Shown here in pieces: positions 1 to 9,093 of a stretch of DNA of 64,000 nucleotides. The position numbers were made by a program, and so were the translations under genes. The notes under the pieces are model-generated. The model saw only the letters and a program-made list of their open reading frames with translations, made no database searches and was not told where the DNA came from. The stretch comes from Euglena gracilis (Eukaryota; Euglenida; Euglenophyceae; Euglenales): positions 80,720,474-80,784,473 of the forward strand of contig CP154956.1 of assembly GCA_039621445.1 (NCBI GenBank). The letters run 5' to 3'. Position 1 is the first letter of the stretch. Each line of letters starts with the position of its first letter.

Positions 1-2103
1 AGGAATTATTTTGGGTTTTACCTTCCAAAGGTGCTTGTGGAGCATGCTGTGGTTGCTCGCCTTCCATTCAGAAGAGAACCTGTGGATCCTTTGATCCCTT
101 GTGTAGCAGTGCTGCCCCTATGGATTTGAGGGTTTGGCCTTCATTGGAGTGGCCATGGGAGTGTTGAGTGTTGAACAACAATTACTCAATCACTGGAAGA
201 AAGTCACTGCACCCCCTCCCCCCCTGACTGGACAGAAGGTTTCCTCTGCCGCTGTGCGCCAAGCTGGAAAGTGCTTTTTATGATTTTGTTCCAAAAAGCC
301 TAAAAATTGCCAAAAAATTCATTTTCAGATGGCTTTGGGTGTCCATACACTCACTTACTCCCCCCCCCCGGGGTGGGTGACTGGTTTCTGGCCCGGACCC
401 CCCCCCGGGGGGGGGGAGTGGCAAAAACCACGACCTGGCGCTGGAAAAAAAAATTGGCCTTTTTTTCATGTTTTGGTAAAATTTCCTTTGGATTCCAGGA
501 TGGCCACCCCCCCCCCCTGGGGGTTGTGACGGACTGGTTTCCCAAAAAAAAGGTGACTGACTGGTTTTTCGAAGAGTGGAGTGACCCCCCTCCTCCCTCG
601 GGGGTCGGTAAAAAATTGCATGTTGGGGTCAAATAAGAAATTCCCGTGCTTCACACCACTGGGAAATTTCTATTGGGTGGTCCCGCTTGGAGACCCCCAG
701 CGAACATTTACTCCCCCCCCCCGGGCAGAGACGAACATTGGCCATTTTAATGACCGCCCCCCCCCCCCCCCGGTCAGAGATGAACATTAGCGGTCGTTGG
801 ACAAGGGGAGGGTCATTTTTGTCCGAATTGCACCTGAGCCGAGGCTCAGGCACACCCCCTAGCGCCTTTGGCGCCATGGGCTCCGAAAATGGCCATTTTC
901 AAGGGAGAATTGGCTGGGTTGGCAGGCACCGACCCCCCTGGGTGGGGTGTGCCTGCTATGGCAGGCACCTCACAGCACAAGGCATACCCTTCCCCCCTGG
1001 TTTGGTGAAAAGAAGCCTGAATTAGTGGAAGAAGCCTGTGGATTAATTGTCCACCATCGTATTGGTTTTATTTCAATCTGACAAAGGGAGCATGGAGATT
1101 TGACACTGAAGGTCAAGATCCACGCAGTGCTGCAGACGTCCACCCTGTTTCCTTTGACGCTTCGCATGACACCATGCTGTTGGGGTATTCAGGAGTTTGC
1201 AACCAAAAAAAATTGGCTCAAGAACACTCTTTGGGCATATTTTCTTTTGTTGGTCTAGAATGTGAAGTTTGGAAACTAATCAAAAACAACCCCACCCCCT
1301 TTGCCCACCCACCACCCCTGAACAAAGACCACGCCCAGGTTGGAGGTTGAAGGTACGAGAGAGAATTTTGGGGGATCAAGCTTTCTAAATCAACGCACTG
1401 GCATCATTTTGGCACTGCCATCACTTTGCCCGCCGACCGGGTTTCTACCACCGCCGACTGGAGGGGGTGGTCACACACGTCCCTCTACCTGCAACCCCCG
1501 ACCAGGGGGTGGTTGCACGACTAGGTGCCAAAACAACCCCCGACAATGGCCAGCTCAACCACTTCCAAATTTAGCCCGCTTCTTTGCTCAATAAAGGGAC
1601 GCGGAACGCAAATGCATTCTTGTGTTTTCTGTTTTTTCTTCAATTTTAACATAATTTGCGGTTTTGTGGTCTTTTTGGTGTTTTTTTTCCAAGTGACTTT
1701 TTTGTATTTTTGCTGGAAATGTTGGCCAGGTGGTTGTCGGTTTTTTGTTGGTTTTGCATTTTTTGGTCAACAAAGTGTTTGTTTTTTTATGCAAAACAAA
1801 AATTCTTCCCAGCCAGGGGATTTCTTAAGCCGGAGGGTACCCTACCCCCCGGGGGAGTCCAGCCAGCCAGCCATTTTGCTTTTGAGAGGTTTTTTGAAGC
1901 AAAAAATGCCATTGAAAACCCCAAAAAATTCCAAGAAAAAAGTGTCAATAAATTTTGATTGTGCCAAAAATTGGTCCAATTTTTTAAACTTTCGTTTTTT
2001 CACTCCTCCTAAAAACTACCAAACCGAACATGGTGGAAGTTCAACCAGTGAACAAATGTGGTGGGAGCATTATTTGGGCAGTCGGGAGTCGGGTGCCTGA
2101 GGA
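1..2103. other. Gene-poor region rich in C/G homopolymers
   Basis: I see no convincing gene here. From about 360 to 780 the sequence is dominated by runs of 8-14 C or G separated by short A/T-rich stretches. Open frames in this interval are proline/glycine-rich and overlap on both strands, as low-complexity DNA does. From about 1600 to 2000 it turns T-rich with no long frame. Nothing resembles an RNA gene. Confidence 0.6.
480..640. repeat. Dispersed G/C-run repeat, copy 1
   Basis: This stretch contains the order GACTGACTGGTTTTTCGAAG, then a purine-rich spacer, GTGACCCCCC and a short hairpin of C and G runs. The same order of motifs occurs at about 20275-20600, so both belong to one dispersed repeat family. 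I see no coding potential. The C/G runs can pair with each other and could form hairpins or G-quadruplexes. Confidence 0.5.
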
Positions 2104-2111
2104 CATGCAAG

Positions 2112-2510
2112 CAGGGTTTGATATAAGGAGGGCGTACATGGTTTAGGTGGGGGGGTGTCCCCCCCCACCCCCCCCCCCCCGGCCCGCAGGGGGGGGGGTC
2201 CGGACCACCCGCCCCCCACCTGCAAGGGGGTCCGGACCGACCCTGGGGGGCAAAAATTGACCCCCCAAAAAGGGTCAATTTTTTCCTCCGGTGCTTTGCG
2301 CCGAAAATTTTTTGCATTTTTGGCACATTTTTGCCCAAAAAGTGCCCAAAATGGCACTTTTGGTCGTTTTGGGGGGTCAAAAATTTTCGGCCACCCTGAC
2401 CGCGCCACCTGTTTAGGTGGGGGGGATGTGCCCCCCCCCCCCCCCCCCCTCCTGGCCCGCAGGGGGGGTCCGGACCACCCCCCCCCCACCTGTCCTTATA
2501 TCGAACCCTG
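2112..2510. mobile_element. 399-bp MITE of hAT type
   Basis: The element is bounded by 18-bp terminal inverted repeats that begin CAGGGTTtGATATAAGGA; the right end, read on the other strand, is CAGGGTTCGATATAAGGA, one mismatch. It is flanked by a perfect 8-bp target duplication, CATGCAAG, at 2104-2111 and 2511-2518. An 8-bp duplication with termini starting CAG is the signature of hAT DNA transposons. The interior has two C/G-homopolymer blocks (about 2150-2240 and 2410-2500) and no transposase, so it is non-autonomous and would need a hAT transposase in trans. Confidence 0.88.
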
Positions 2511-2518
2511 CATGCAAG

Positions 2519-3589
2519 CGAGTTGGCTTCAAGCCTAAAATCATAAAAAATAAGCTTTGAGGAGGACCAGGCGCCTTTTGCGCCTGGTGTATTTTTGCCC
2601 AAAATGACCCAAGAGGTCTTGTGACAGAACCCAGAAGAGGACCCTGGCCTGATGGGGAGGAGGGGGCTCCTCCGTTGTCTTTCATCTGTTGGAAAAAGGA
2701 AACAGTTGGCCGATCCGTTTCAGCGCACTGCATCGTTCATTATATCCCCCCTGGCCACAGCCTTGCAAGTGGAGGAGCATCAAGAAGTATTTCACAAAAA
2801 AGCATGGCTCATTCCTAAATCTCTGAACATGACAAAGATCAATCAGAAATATGTTCGTATTCTCCGATTCGCTCTTTTTTCAACTTTTTTGGACCCATTT
2901 TATGACTTTCAAGAAGTTTCATGGTTTTACATTTTTTTTGAGTTTTCTATCCCCCCTGCCCGTTTCCGATGAACACACTGGTCAAACAAATTCCAGTGGA
3001 TATTATCCTGTTTTGGAACATTTTTGTGTGTGTGATTTCAATCATTTTGCATTTGTCAATCATGTTGCATTGCAGATCACCTTGCTTCTGGGGGGATTGC
3101 TGTCAGGGCAAGGCCAATCTTACCATTTGTGTACCTCAAGTGAAACAACCCCCCCCCCAAATGACCTGGGTGCCAGGTTATTGGAACCAACCTTTGGCCC
3201 CCCCCCCCGCCAGGTTATTTGGGCCCCAAAAAAGGACCCCGCTAAGTTTCTGGAACCATCCTTTTTTGCCCCTCCCCCCCGCCAAGTTATTCGGCCCCCG
3301 CCAGGAGCAAGGACCCTGCCAGGTTATTTGTGGGGGTTTACGCCATCCGGTTTTTTGGTTTGTTCAACTTTTTTGACTCACAAACTCCATAATTTCCAGC
3401 ATCTGCAAGTTCCCAAAAATACAAAAGCTTTGTTCTTTGAAGTCTTGGACCACAAAATGCATCAAATCGGACTCCCTTTTCGGCATGTGAATCCTCCCTT
3501 GTCATATGCATGATCACCCAATGGCAATTGAAAAAGAAGGTTTGAGGCGAAGCTGTGTTTCTGTTTCTCGTGTACTAATCTGTCGCCTT
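2519..3589. other. No recognisable gene; local CCAGGTTATT repeats
   Basis: The open frames on the plus strand here (for example 2652-2972) have no recognisable domain, and overlapping frames of similar length exist on both strands. Between about 3140 and 3345 a degenerate motif near CCCGCCAGGTTATT recurs several times between poly-C runs, an imperfect tandem repeat. I see no RNA gene or transposon end. Confidence 0.4.
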
Positions 3590-3959
3590 CCCAGGCAACA
3601 TCACAGGTGGCTTTGGTTAGTCACTCTCTGCGATGTTCCCTCATCAGGTCTTCTCCAATAGTGACCTCCTAGGCGGCTTCTTGAACCCTGAAGTGGGCGC
3701 ATGGCTTGCCTTGCCTGACTGACTGACTTTTGTTGTGCGGGTAATCCGTTTTTTTTGACTTATGAAGCAAGAAATTAAAAGCAAATCAGTTCTTTTTTCT
3801 GCGTTTCGGATTCTGCAAATGAACTTTTGTGTTGTGTGTCGGGGATTTGGGGTTTGAGCGCGGATAGCGCGTTTTGGAATCACTCGATGGTGATTTTGGT
3901 AATTTTGGGGAAGTAGTTTGGACTGCGTGGACTGAACCGATGGGTGCAGCCGCGGTAGG

Positions 3960-4517
3960 GTGGTGGTGATATGCCGATCAAATCTGTCCCAGAAGTTGTG
4001 ATAGCTTCATTTGTTTGGAAATATTATTCCATCTCTCATCGAGCGTCAAATTGTGTCCCCCGAGTTCCTCGCGGTGAATTTCCTTGATGATTTTGGGGAT
4101 GTAGCGAAGCCATACCGCATCGAATTGTTCTTTGATTTGCTTTCCCCCTCATCATCAACCTCGGCTTCTAATGCAAGCCACTTGGAGTACCACAAGTCTA
4201 TCGACTTCCATCTGCGGTCCGGGGGGGTGAATTGCCGCCATTTGTTTTCCAGACTGATTCTGGAAACCAAACTGGAGCATGAGGGAGCATATTGCTCAAC
4301 CAATTCCTCAAAAGAAATGCACCTGCTCTTTTTCATCCCTGGGGAGGCAATCAATGTATTCCATCTTGATTACCTCCGGGTTGTCATCTTGGGTGGGTCC
4401 CTTCAAATCCCAATAATATTCCCAGTCCCGGAAAAATTGTTTCCATGTGGTGGGGTCACCGTCACATTGGGGCTTCACCTTGTTCGCTATCGCGATGGTG
4501 CCTTTGAAATCTTTCTG
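3960..4517 (-). pseudogene. Gag of LTR family A (copy A2), capsid-like part, frameshifted
   Basis: Read leftward from 4517 this encodes the capsid-like segment that directly follows the N-terminal half at 9094, beginning QKDFKGTIAIANKVKPQ and including DPTTWKQFFRDWEYYWDLKG and VEQYAPSCSSLVSRI. The same segment of A1 lies at 56040-56382 and 58067-58260. Around 4140 and 4330 the frame shifts relative to A1. Near 3970 a stop interrupts the segment equivalent to the A1 stretch ending SQLLGQ. It is therefore a decayed copy. The role in family A is inferred to be particle assembly. Confidence 0.7.
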
Positions 4518-4537
4518 ACCATTCGGGCTCCGCACTG

Positions 4538-4634
4538 CGAGATGGTGAGGTCCTGCTTTCCTTGCCGGCTGTTCTGTTCTGGTGTGTTTGTGCGTGCGCG
4601 GGGGGTGCTTCTTACTGCTTTTTGTTGCCGGAGT
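4538..4634 (+). repeat. Left inverted terminal repeat of DIRS-B1
   Basis: About 95 bp beginning GAGATGGTGAGGTCCTGC are inverted, almost without mismatch, at 8937-9036. The outermost 20 bp at 4518-4537 are unique to the left end, as is usual in DIRS elements, where the missing terminal sequence is templated by the internal complementary region. Confidence 0.85.
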
Positions 4635-4771
4635 TGGCTGATTCCTATTTCTGCCCTTCGACCTCAAGGAGAAAGAACTTTACCTCTACGAACTGAAGTA
4701 GACGAAAATTTTTGGAACTTCAACTTCCTGACGGAAGAATTCAACTCTCGGAGATCAACAACGGGACTTCC

Positions 4772-6072
4772 ATGAAAAATGAATTTCAAAGAGCTGAAGC
4801 TGGGGAAGGTGGAGACACAGCAGCAGCTGCAGAAGCTAGAGGGGCGGCAGCGACACGTCCGTCCGTGGCCATCGCAACCCCCCCACCACCCAGTACTTCA
4901 GAGATTTCAAAATTCAAGGTTTCAGGCTCCCCCCCTAAAAATGATGGCCATGGACCATGGACAACTGTGGTCAGGAAGAGAAGACAGAGGGGGACCACCA
5001 TCACAGGTCCAACAGACTCCACCCCTTTTTCTCAGTTCCTCCCCTTTCAGGGGAGAAAGCAAAGGCTATGGCAGCCTCAATCCAAAGGATTCAAATCAAA
5101 ACCAAGGCTATGGCAGCCATCATTGGACAGGGCCTGGGGCCCAGAATCATGGCTATGGAAGCCATCATCCAAGAGGGCAGTGGGCCCAGGAGCAAAGCTA
5201 TGGCAGCCTGTGTCCAAACCTGGAAAGCTCCCACGGGGGAAAGGTATGTCCAACTTACCCCACGGCTCTCTCAAACACAAAACCCTCAGGAGCTGCACAT
5301 CCAAGCAACCAACCCCCCCTTCAGGGGAAGGCCAGTGGAGGCCATTATGTGCAAGAGGCCAATGGGGGCCAGGGGAAGCATCAAAATATCAGGGCCAATG
5401 GAGGCCATTATATGCAAAAGGCCAATGGAGGCCAGGAGAAGCATCAAGACTTCAAGGCCAATGGAGGCCATTTCAATCAAAATCAAGTGGCCATTGGAGG
5501 CCAGTGCGTTCAAGATCACATCAACCCTTGGGGGGGAGGCCCAAAATTGGCTCCACCAGGGCCCCCCCGAAGGTAATCAGCCCACACCCCCCAGCTATAT
5601 ATGTACCTCCCCATTGCAGACACAGGCTTTCCCCAATCTTTCAAAATCAGGGGGAAAGCCTGTCTTTGGACAGCCCTATGGCAGGGCCAGAGGTGACCCC
5701 AGTGATGGGGCAGCCAGGCAGGACCCCAGTGATGGGGCAGCCAGAGCTGACCCCAGTGATGGGGCAGCCAGGGGGAAGGACCCCAGTGATGGGGCCTGTG
5801 GAATCCCCAGACACATTACACCCAGGGGTACCCCCTTACAAGGCCCTGCAGGCCAGCATTCCCCATTGGGTCAAGGCAGGAGCCAGCACAGAGGTATTAA
5901 ACCTGATAAGGGAAGGGGTCAGGGCAGATCTTCCCCTCCCCCCTCAGATGTCCTTAAAAGTTCCCTTCAAAACTCCCCAAGAAATAATGACTGCCCAAAA
6001 AATTCTGAGGGAATACGAATGTGCAGGGGCAACCAGGCAAATCCCCCCAGAGGAGGCAAAACATTTTGTCCT
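4772..6072 (+). CDS. DIRS-B1 Gag-like protein leading into RT
   Basis: The frame opens before the first ATG at 4772 (MKNEFQRAEAGEGGD) and stays open to about 6072. The protein is low in complexity and rich in Gly, Gln, Pro and Trp. Residues from about 100 on contain repeated GQWRP and RLWQP units, encoded by imperfect tandem repeats at about 5330-5500. A second repeat, TPVMGQPG, is encoded four times at about 5690-5800. This position and composition fit the first ORF of DIRS elements, but no zinc knuckle is visible. From about 5840 (IPHWVKAGASTEVLN) the same frame already encodes the start of the RT domain. A one-base loss near 6069, compared with copy B2, then shifts the frame. Confidence 0.65.
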
Positions 6073-7300
6073 TGTTTTATCATTTCCAAACAGGAAGGGG
6101 GAAAGACAAAGGAAATACTAATTTCAGATTGTCGACAGTTAAATCAACATTTCACCCCCCAGAAGTTCAGACTGGAACACATGGGAAACATATTCCCATA
6201 TCTCAGAAAGGGTTGGTTCTGTGGAAAAATGGATCTGAAAGATGCTTATTTCCATTTAAAGCTGCACAGCAGCCTGGAAAAGCATGTTTGCATGCAGGTG
6301 GGGGGGGGGAAACGTGGCAATTTCAAGCTGCCTGCTTTGGGTTAAGCAGCCTGCCACAAAAGTTTATGACTCTCATGAGAGTCTGGGAAAGGAAATGGAG
6401 GAAGGAAGGAAAGGTAGTTTTCATCTACCTGGACGACATTTTGCTGTTAGCCCCCAGCAAAAAGACAGCAGCCCATCATTTGGCAGAAATGAAAAAAGTT
6501 CTTTTGCTGGCAGGTTTCAGAATAAACCTCCCCAAATCATGTCTGGAACCAACACAGGAAATAAAGCATTTGGGCCAGTGGATCAATTTGAAAAAAGGCC
6601 AACTGGAAATTCCACGGGAAAAATTAAAATCCCTAAGAAAGGAATTAGGAAAGGTGCTGACAGCACAAAAAATGAGCTGCAGAAAACTCAGCTCTATTGT
6701 AGGGCAAGTCAGAAGCTTTTTAGTTTCAATGCCTTTTCTCAGAATTCTGACAGATCAACTTTGCAAAATGGTGGATTTGCACACAAAGTGGGGTTGGGAC
6801 CACACCCTAACCATTCCCCAGGGGGTCAAAGATCAAATTGTGGAGTTAAAGGCATTTTTGCAGCCAGGTGTGGGCAGAGCCTTTCAATCCCAGGCCTCTC
6901 AAGAACTGTTCTCAGACAGCAGCACCTGGCAATGGGGGGGGCTGGACAAAAATTCTGGTCAAAAGGTCCAAGATTTCTGGAGGGACCTGCATGTCCTTCA
7001 CATCAATCAAAAAGAATTGATGTCTGCAGTGGAAACTGTAAAGGCTTTGGCAAAACCAAAACAAACCATTGTTCTTCATGTGGACAGCCAGGTGGCAGTA
7101 AGTTATTTAACAAAATGGGGAGGCAAAAAGCCATACCTAAATTCCATCCTAAAACCCCTTCTGTACCATTGCCAAGAAAAGCAAATCAATCTGCAGGTGG
7201 TTTGGGTTCCCACAAAGGAACAATTGGCAGACTCCCTGACCAGGGAGCAAAAAGATCCAGGGGATTACACCCTGAACATGAACATTTTTCACCAGATTCT
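5840..7300 (+). pseudogene. DIRS-B1 reverse transcriptase and RNase H
   Basis: RT begins around IPHWVKAGAST and continues through LISDCRQLNQHFTPQKFRLE and KMDLKDAYFHL. The catalytic YLDD box is at 6426-6437, preceded by CFGLSSLPQKFMTLM. RNase H follows with FSDSSTWQWGG (catalytic Asp near 6915), HINQKELMSA, HVDSQVAVSYL and the C-terminal VWVPTKEQLADSLTRE near 7205-7245. Such RT-RNase H modules copy the element RNA. Two frameshifts separate the parts, one near 6069 and one at the nine-G run near 6300. From there the frame is open through RNase H. Both lie where a homopolymer or single-base error could produce them. Confidence 0.85.
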
Positions 7301-7309
7301 GAAGTTTTT

Positions 7310-7660
7310 TCAAGCACCACATCACCCCAGAGGTGGACATGTTTTGCACACCCAGCAACAAAAAATTCCCCAAGTTCATTTGTCGATACCCCCACCAAGG
7401 GGCCTTGCTGGTGGATGCCTTGAAGGCAGATTTAAGGGGTCTCCCCCCAGTTTATGCCAACCCTCCCTGGAGCATCATCCCCCAGTGGGTTCAGAGATTG
7501 ATGCTAAACCCAGACCTGAATTGTCTGTTGATTGTACCCCACTGGGCTTCGACATCATGGTGGCGCCAATTAATGTCAATCAGGCAGCCAGGCAGCAAGG
7601 TTTTGCTGGTACCCCCCCAGTGGGGTCTGTTCACCAAGTGCTGGGGGGAGGAGATGCCCC
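7310..7660 (+). CDS. DIRS-B1 methyltransferase-like segment
   Basis: Between RNase H and recombinase, the frame starting near 7333 encodes DMFCTPSNKKFPKFICRYP, then ALLVDALKADLRG, and YANPPWSIIPQWVQ with the NPPW motif at 7459-7470, followed by LIVPHWASTSWWRQLM. DIRS1-type elements commonly carry a Dam-like methyltransferase segment in this position, with a D/NPP(Y/W/F) motif. The assignment rests on position and that motif alone. The segment is in a different frame from RNase H and the recombinase, with shifts near 7315 and at the poly-C run near 7660. Its role in transposition is unknown. Confidence 0.55.
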
Positions 7661-7669
7661 CCCCCCCAA

Positions 7670-8610
7670 GGTGGAATTTGGCCTGCTTGATTGTGTCAGG
7701 CAAATATTACAATCCCAGGAAGTTTCGATGTCCAGTATCGACACTTACATAAAAAATCTGGGGAATGTCAAAAGATATGATTCAGCATTCAAGGCTTTGA
7801 TGGGCCAATTGTTGCACAGAGTGGTGCCCGTGCAGGACTGCACAGTCCACAGGATGGCTGAGGCCATCCTTGACCTGGCTGCCCACAGCCTCAACACTGC
7901 AAGAAATGCATATGCAGCAGTTTTATTACTCCCAGGGTTTGGGTCATTGAGGTTTTCCCCTCTTTTGTCTCCATTGAAGAGGAAATGGAATTCCAATGTC
8001 TGCAAGTATGCCCATTTTTGGGACCCCACTGAATTCTTGGAAAACATCATCAGGAAATCCAAACCCCTCTCAGACCTATCTGTGAAAGAGCTCAGAAACA
8101 GGCTCATCATCTGTTGGAGGCTGTTGGCCCTCCACAGGGGGGTTGATTTAGCCAGGACACAGCGAAAAATCAGTTTCGTAGGAGAAAAAATTTTCATTTT
8201 ATTGCAAAGGAAAGGATGGCAGTGCCCAAGGTGGGAGGAGATTTTGGTTTTGCCACACACCCCCCTCATCAGCCCCTGGCATTTATTGAAAGAGTATGTG
8301 GGAAGGACAGCCCACATGGTTGGGCACAAAAATCATTTGTTGTGGTCTTTGGATGGCAAAAGACCTTTGACTTCAGAAAGGGTGAATTCCCTGACCAAAG
8401 AAATTCTGCAGGAGGGGGGGGGTGGACACCACCCACTGGAAACCCCACAGCACCAGAGGGGCTGGGGTTTTATGGTGGAAAAATGCTGGTTTGCAAGTGG
8501 AAGAAGTCCAGCAGCTGGGTCAATGGAAAAATTTTGGGGCCTTCAAAGCTCATTATTTGAGGCTGGGTGTCCTTTCAAAAATTCAAACAATTATGGCCCA
8601 AAGGGGGGTG
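7670..8610 (+). pseudogene. DIRS-B1 tyrosine recombinase
   Basis: A helical N-terminal core-binding segment begins around SMSSIDTYIKNLGN. The catalytic part contains ICWRLLALHRGVDLART, with the box-A Arg codon at 8136-8138. After a frameshift at the eight-G run near 8411, HSTRGAG follows (His and Arg of box B at 8446-8457), then VQQLGQWKNFGAFKAHYLR, with the nucleophilic Tyr codon at 8554-8556. This order (R...HxxR...W...Y) defines tyrosine recombinases, which integrate the circular DIRS DNA. With the single frameshift corrected all catalytic residues are present. The frame runs on into the ICR. Confidence 0.85.
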
Positions 8611-8618
8611 CACAGTAC

Positions 8619-8718
8619 CTCACCATCTCGCAGTGCGGAGCCCGAATGGTCTCGGACTCCCACGACAGAGAAAGGGGGAGGAAGGGACCAAGAGGGCGAA
8701 GCACAAGAAGATGGTGAG
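8619..8718 (+). repeat. Internal complementary region (ICR) of DIRS-B1
   Basis: Bases 8619-8650 are the exact reverse complement of the extreme left end 4518-4549. Bases 8651-8718 are the reverse complement of the extreme right end 9026-9093, with about two mismatches. The two halves abut, so the ICR is a complement of the joined ends. In DIRS1 this region is thought to template completion of the termini and circle formation. It overlaps the end of the recombinase reading frame. Confidence 0.88.
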
Positions 8719-8936
8719 CCCAACCCTCCCACCCAAAAAATCAGCAGAAAAAGAAAGACATCCCAACCAGAAAGTGGACCCCCAACCAAGCAACCCCAGC
8801 CACCCACCCAGAAACACAGAAAGAGACCACCATCCCCAGCAGGGGGGGGGGCCACCAAGCGACCATGGGAGAGGGGGGGGGGGCGGAGCCACGGCGGTTC
8901 AGCTTCGCCAAGGTGTCGGACGCGGCCTCATCATCG

Positions 8937-9036
8937 CCAACTCCGGCAACAAAGGCGCAGTAAGAAGCACCCCCCGCGCACGCACAAACACACCAGAACA
9001 GAACAGCCGGCAAGGAAAGCAGGACCTCACCATCTT
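8937..9036 (-). repeat. Right inverted terminal repeat of DIRS-B1
   Basis: This is the reverse complement of 4538-4634, with a short mismatch near the inner edge. It is followed by a right-end-specific stretch (9037-9093) ending at CCGAG, whose complement lies in the internal complementary region at 8651-8718. Confidence 0.85.
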
Positions 9037-9093
9037 CTTGTGCTTCGCCCTCTTGGTCCCTTCCTCCCCCTTCCTCTGTCGTGGGAATCCGAG

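Larger units (their letters stand above)
4518..9093 (+). mobile_element. Structurally complete DIRS element (DIRS-B1)
   Basis: This 4,576-bp element shows the full DIRS1 plan: unequal ends with internal inverted terminal repeats, an internal complementary region near the right end, and gag, RT, RNase H, a methyltransferase-like segment and a tyrosine recombinase in that order. It interrupts the antisense Gag of A2. Joining 4517 to 9094 recreates CTTTCTGAGAAACCCG, matching CTTTCTGAGTAACCCG of the uninterrupted copy A1, with no base gained or lost. Absence of a target duplication is expected for recombinase-mediated integration of a circular intermediate. Several frameshifts, mostly at poly-G or poly-C runs, mean this copy may be inactive unless they are sequence errors. 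Confidence 0.9.
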
